A stretch of 6,713 nucleotides of DNA from Prevotellaceae bacterium (lineage in GTDB: Bacteria; Bacteroidota; Bacteroidia; Bacteroidales; Bacteroidaceae): the NCBI GenBank assembly GCA_022508635.1, contig JAFLUV010000008.1:1-6713 (forward strand), in the 5' to 3' direction. Below, piece after piece: positions 5,444 to 6,713 of this stretch. Position numbers and translations under genes: made by a program. The notes below the pieces were generated by a model. The model did not search any database, was not told where the DNA came from, and worked only from the letters and a program-made list of their open reading frames with translations. The first letter of the stretch is position 1, and each line of letters starts with the position of its first letter.

Positions 5444-6713
5444 CTATCGGACAAGTATCTTCTTGCGCTGGAAGATGTAGAGGCCGCTGTCGAGTTGGTG
5501 TACCTGCTCGGGAGTAGCGCCTTTCATCACTAACCTGCCGTCTGGGGTATAGACATCAGAGGGACCATCCTGTTCCTTTTCCCCGAACGAAGCAACCGGG
5601 GTCGCCGTATCACTGGCAGGAAACATCAGCATCAGAGCAGGCATACCGCTGGCACCGTAACTCTCTACGACATCGTCCGCACTTGTACTCTTGGAGAAGT
5701 TACCTATCTGGATACCGCGCTCTTTGTCCATATTGGTGTAGGCTTTCTCTATGTTGCGCTGGATGTGCGTCAGGTATTTGTTTACCAAGGCACTGCTCAG
5801 GCCGCAATCGTAGATAAGAGTCCTCATGTACTGGGCATAGATGGCAGCATAGATGCCCTGCTCGTAACCCGTCTCGTACTTCAGTATACCGCCCGTACAC
5901 ATGCTGCTTATCACGTAGTTGGCAGCACGCTGTGCCTTTGTCAAGTAGATGATTTCCTGCGTTAGCAAATAGAGCATGCAGCTGGCTCCGATGTAAGTAG
6001 CCTGATTGTAGAGGTGGTCGCTATACTCAGGACCGCCTCCGTGGATACCGTCTGCTACACATCCGTCGCTACGGACAAGTGTCTTGTCCGCCCAAGCATA
6101 GATTTCCTTGGCCTTTTCCAGGTACCATTCCTTAGTTTGCTGCGTAGGACGCGCTGTCGTTGGAGCCTTGCGACCCTCGGGAACAAGCTGATGAAGCAGG
6201 CAGGCAGCAATGACGGTAGGGAAGTTGATGCAAGCAGAACGGAAGTCACCAGGCTGATGAGGCTTGGGGTTGGCGATAGGCTGCCACTCCCAGAACATGC
6301 CGCCGCCGTACTTGCCTTCAAAGCGTGCTGGGTCAGCATAGGAACCGTCGTCGCCGACCTTGGCAGAGCCGTACCACACGCGGCAGAAACTCTTCTCGGA
6401 GTAAGTAAGGTAAGCCTTTGTCCCGAACGTCTCGTAAGCACGTGCCAAGGCACAGGTCCACCACATGATATCGTCGTAGACGAACCATCCGTTGTTCGTG
6501 TTGGGATCGTCGAAATCGAAGTTCACGTAATGCGACTTCTCTCCATTGTAGATGCGCGTGTGCAGCGCCTTGTATGTCTGCATACGGGCTTCATCGCCCT
6601 CTGCCTCAGCACGACGGTAGGCGTTGATGACCATGTCGTACATGATAGCCTGGCACCAGATGGCAGCAGCACAACCCGAGACATCCTTGTCGCGGTAGCC
6701 GTTGCCACGATGG
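5444..6713 (-). CDS. Glycoside hydrolase family 76 protein (alpha-1,6-mannanase type), N-terminus beyond window, with T9SS-like C-terminal tail
   Basis: The visible frame (6712 to 5447) has 422 codons, opening with HRGNGYRDKDVSG and already inside the catalytic domain; the true start and any signal peptide lie off the right edge. GH76 enzymes cut internal alpha-1,6-mannosidic bonds, as in the backbone of yeast mannan. The hallmark WFVYDDIMWW (about 6487-6458) holds the adjacent aspartates used as nucleophile and acid/base (codons 6475-6473 and 6472-6470). Other matching blocks are KYGGGMFWEWQ, NFPTVIAACLLHQL, HLYNQATYIGASCMLYLLT and YEQGIYAAIYAQYMRT, which fit the (alpha/alpha)6 fold. The last 38 residues (VYTPDGRLV to KKILVR, 5560-5447) resemble the short C-terminal sorting domain of Bacteroidetes type IX secretion cargo, suggesting export to the surface or outside. 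A nearby hairpin at 5404-5377 probably ends the transcript. Exact linkage and substrate are inferred. Confidence 0.88.
   Translation of the reverse strand, partial: HRGNGYRDKDVSGCAAAIWCQAIMYDMVINAYRRAEAEGDEARMQTYKALHTRIYNGEKSHYVNFDFDDPNTNNGWFVYDDIMWWTCALARAYETFGTKAYLTYSEKSFCRVWYGSAKVGDDGSYADPARFEGKYGGGMFWEWQPIANPKPHQPGDFRSACINFPTVIAACLLHQLVPEGRKAPTTARPTQQTKEWYLEKAKEIYAWADKTLVRSDGCVADGIHGGGPEYSDHLYNQATYIGASCMLYLLTQEIIYLTKAQRAANYVISSMCTGGILKYETGYEQGIYAAIYAQYMRTLIYDCGLSSALVNKYLTHIQRNIEKAYTNMDKERGIQIGNFSKSTSADDVVESYGASGMPALMLMFPASDTATPVASFGEKEQDGPSDVYTPDGRLVMKGATPEQVHQLDSGLYIFQRKKILVR

Overview
The window looks like a chromosomal segment from a member of the Bacteroidales, most plausibly Prevotella-like. 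The signs are a large DUF2723 membrane protein, a GH76 glycosidase ending in a Bacteroidetes-type secretion tail, a TAnnTTTG promoter box, and an AT-rich intergenic stretch between GC-balanced genes. All four protein-coding genes read leftward on the minus strand. I assigned families by recognising motifs; no database search was run.

Layout in transcription order, right to left. (1) 6713-5444 is the C-terminal part of a GH76 family enzyme (endo-alpha-1,6-mannanase type) with its Asp-Asp catalytic pair. Its N-terminus lies beyond the right edge. A hairpin at 5404-5377 probably ends this transcript. (2) 5443-4945 is a 499-bp gap. It holds eight tandem, dyad-symmetric repeat units of 21-22 bp (5175-5341), an isolated ninth unit (4977-4992), and a promoter box inside that ninth unit. 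(3) 4944-1567 is a complete 1125-residue DUF2723/TMEM260-like polytopic membrane protein, a candidate GT-C type glycosyltransferase. (4) 1464-850 is a compact polysaccharide deacetylase (NodB fold) with its catalytic motifs present and no signal peptide. (5) 872-1 overlaps the deacetylase by 23 bp. It is a QueG (epoxyqueuosine reductase) homologue with an open frame that runs off the left edge just short of its expected C-terminus.

The most surprising item is the QueG homologue. The family normally carries eight Fe-S cysteines. The four expected to hold cluster II are present, and the four expected to hold cluster I are all replaced. The conserved GxGWxGK(N/H) loop is also rewritten. The frame is uninterrupted and the substrate-side DTAPVLER motif is kept, so this is either a repurposed one-cluster enzyme or a decaying copy with an intact frame. 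The gene is also clearly more GC-rich than its neighbours.

The second unusual item is the repeat array. Its spacing matches two turns of B-DNA, and its unit also covers the promoter of the DUF2723 gene. That suggests a multi-site protein-binding region or a dispersed palindromic repeat family. DUF2723, the deacetylase and the QueG homologue are likely one leftward transcription unit. The two envelope/glycan-type genes suggest surface glycan or glycoprotein work, while the QueG homologue is probably only a co-transcribed passenger.
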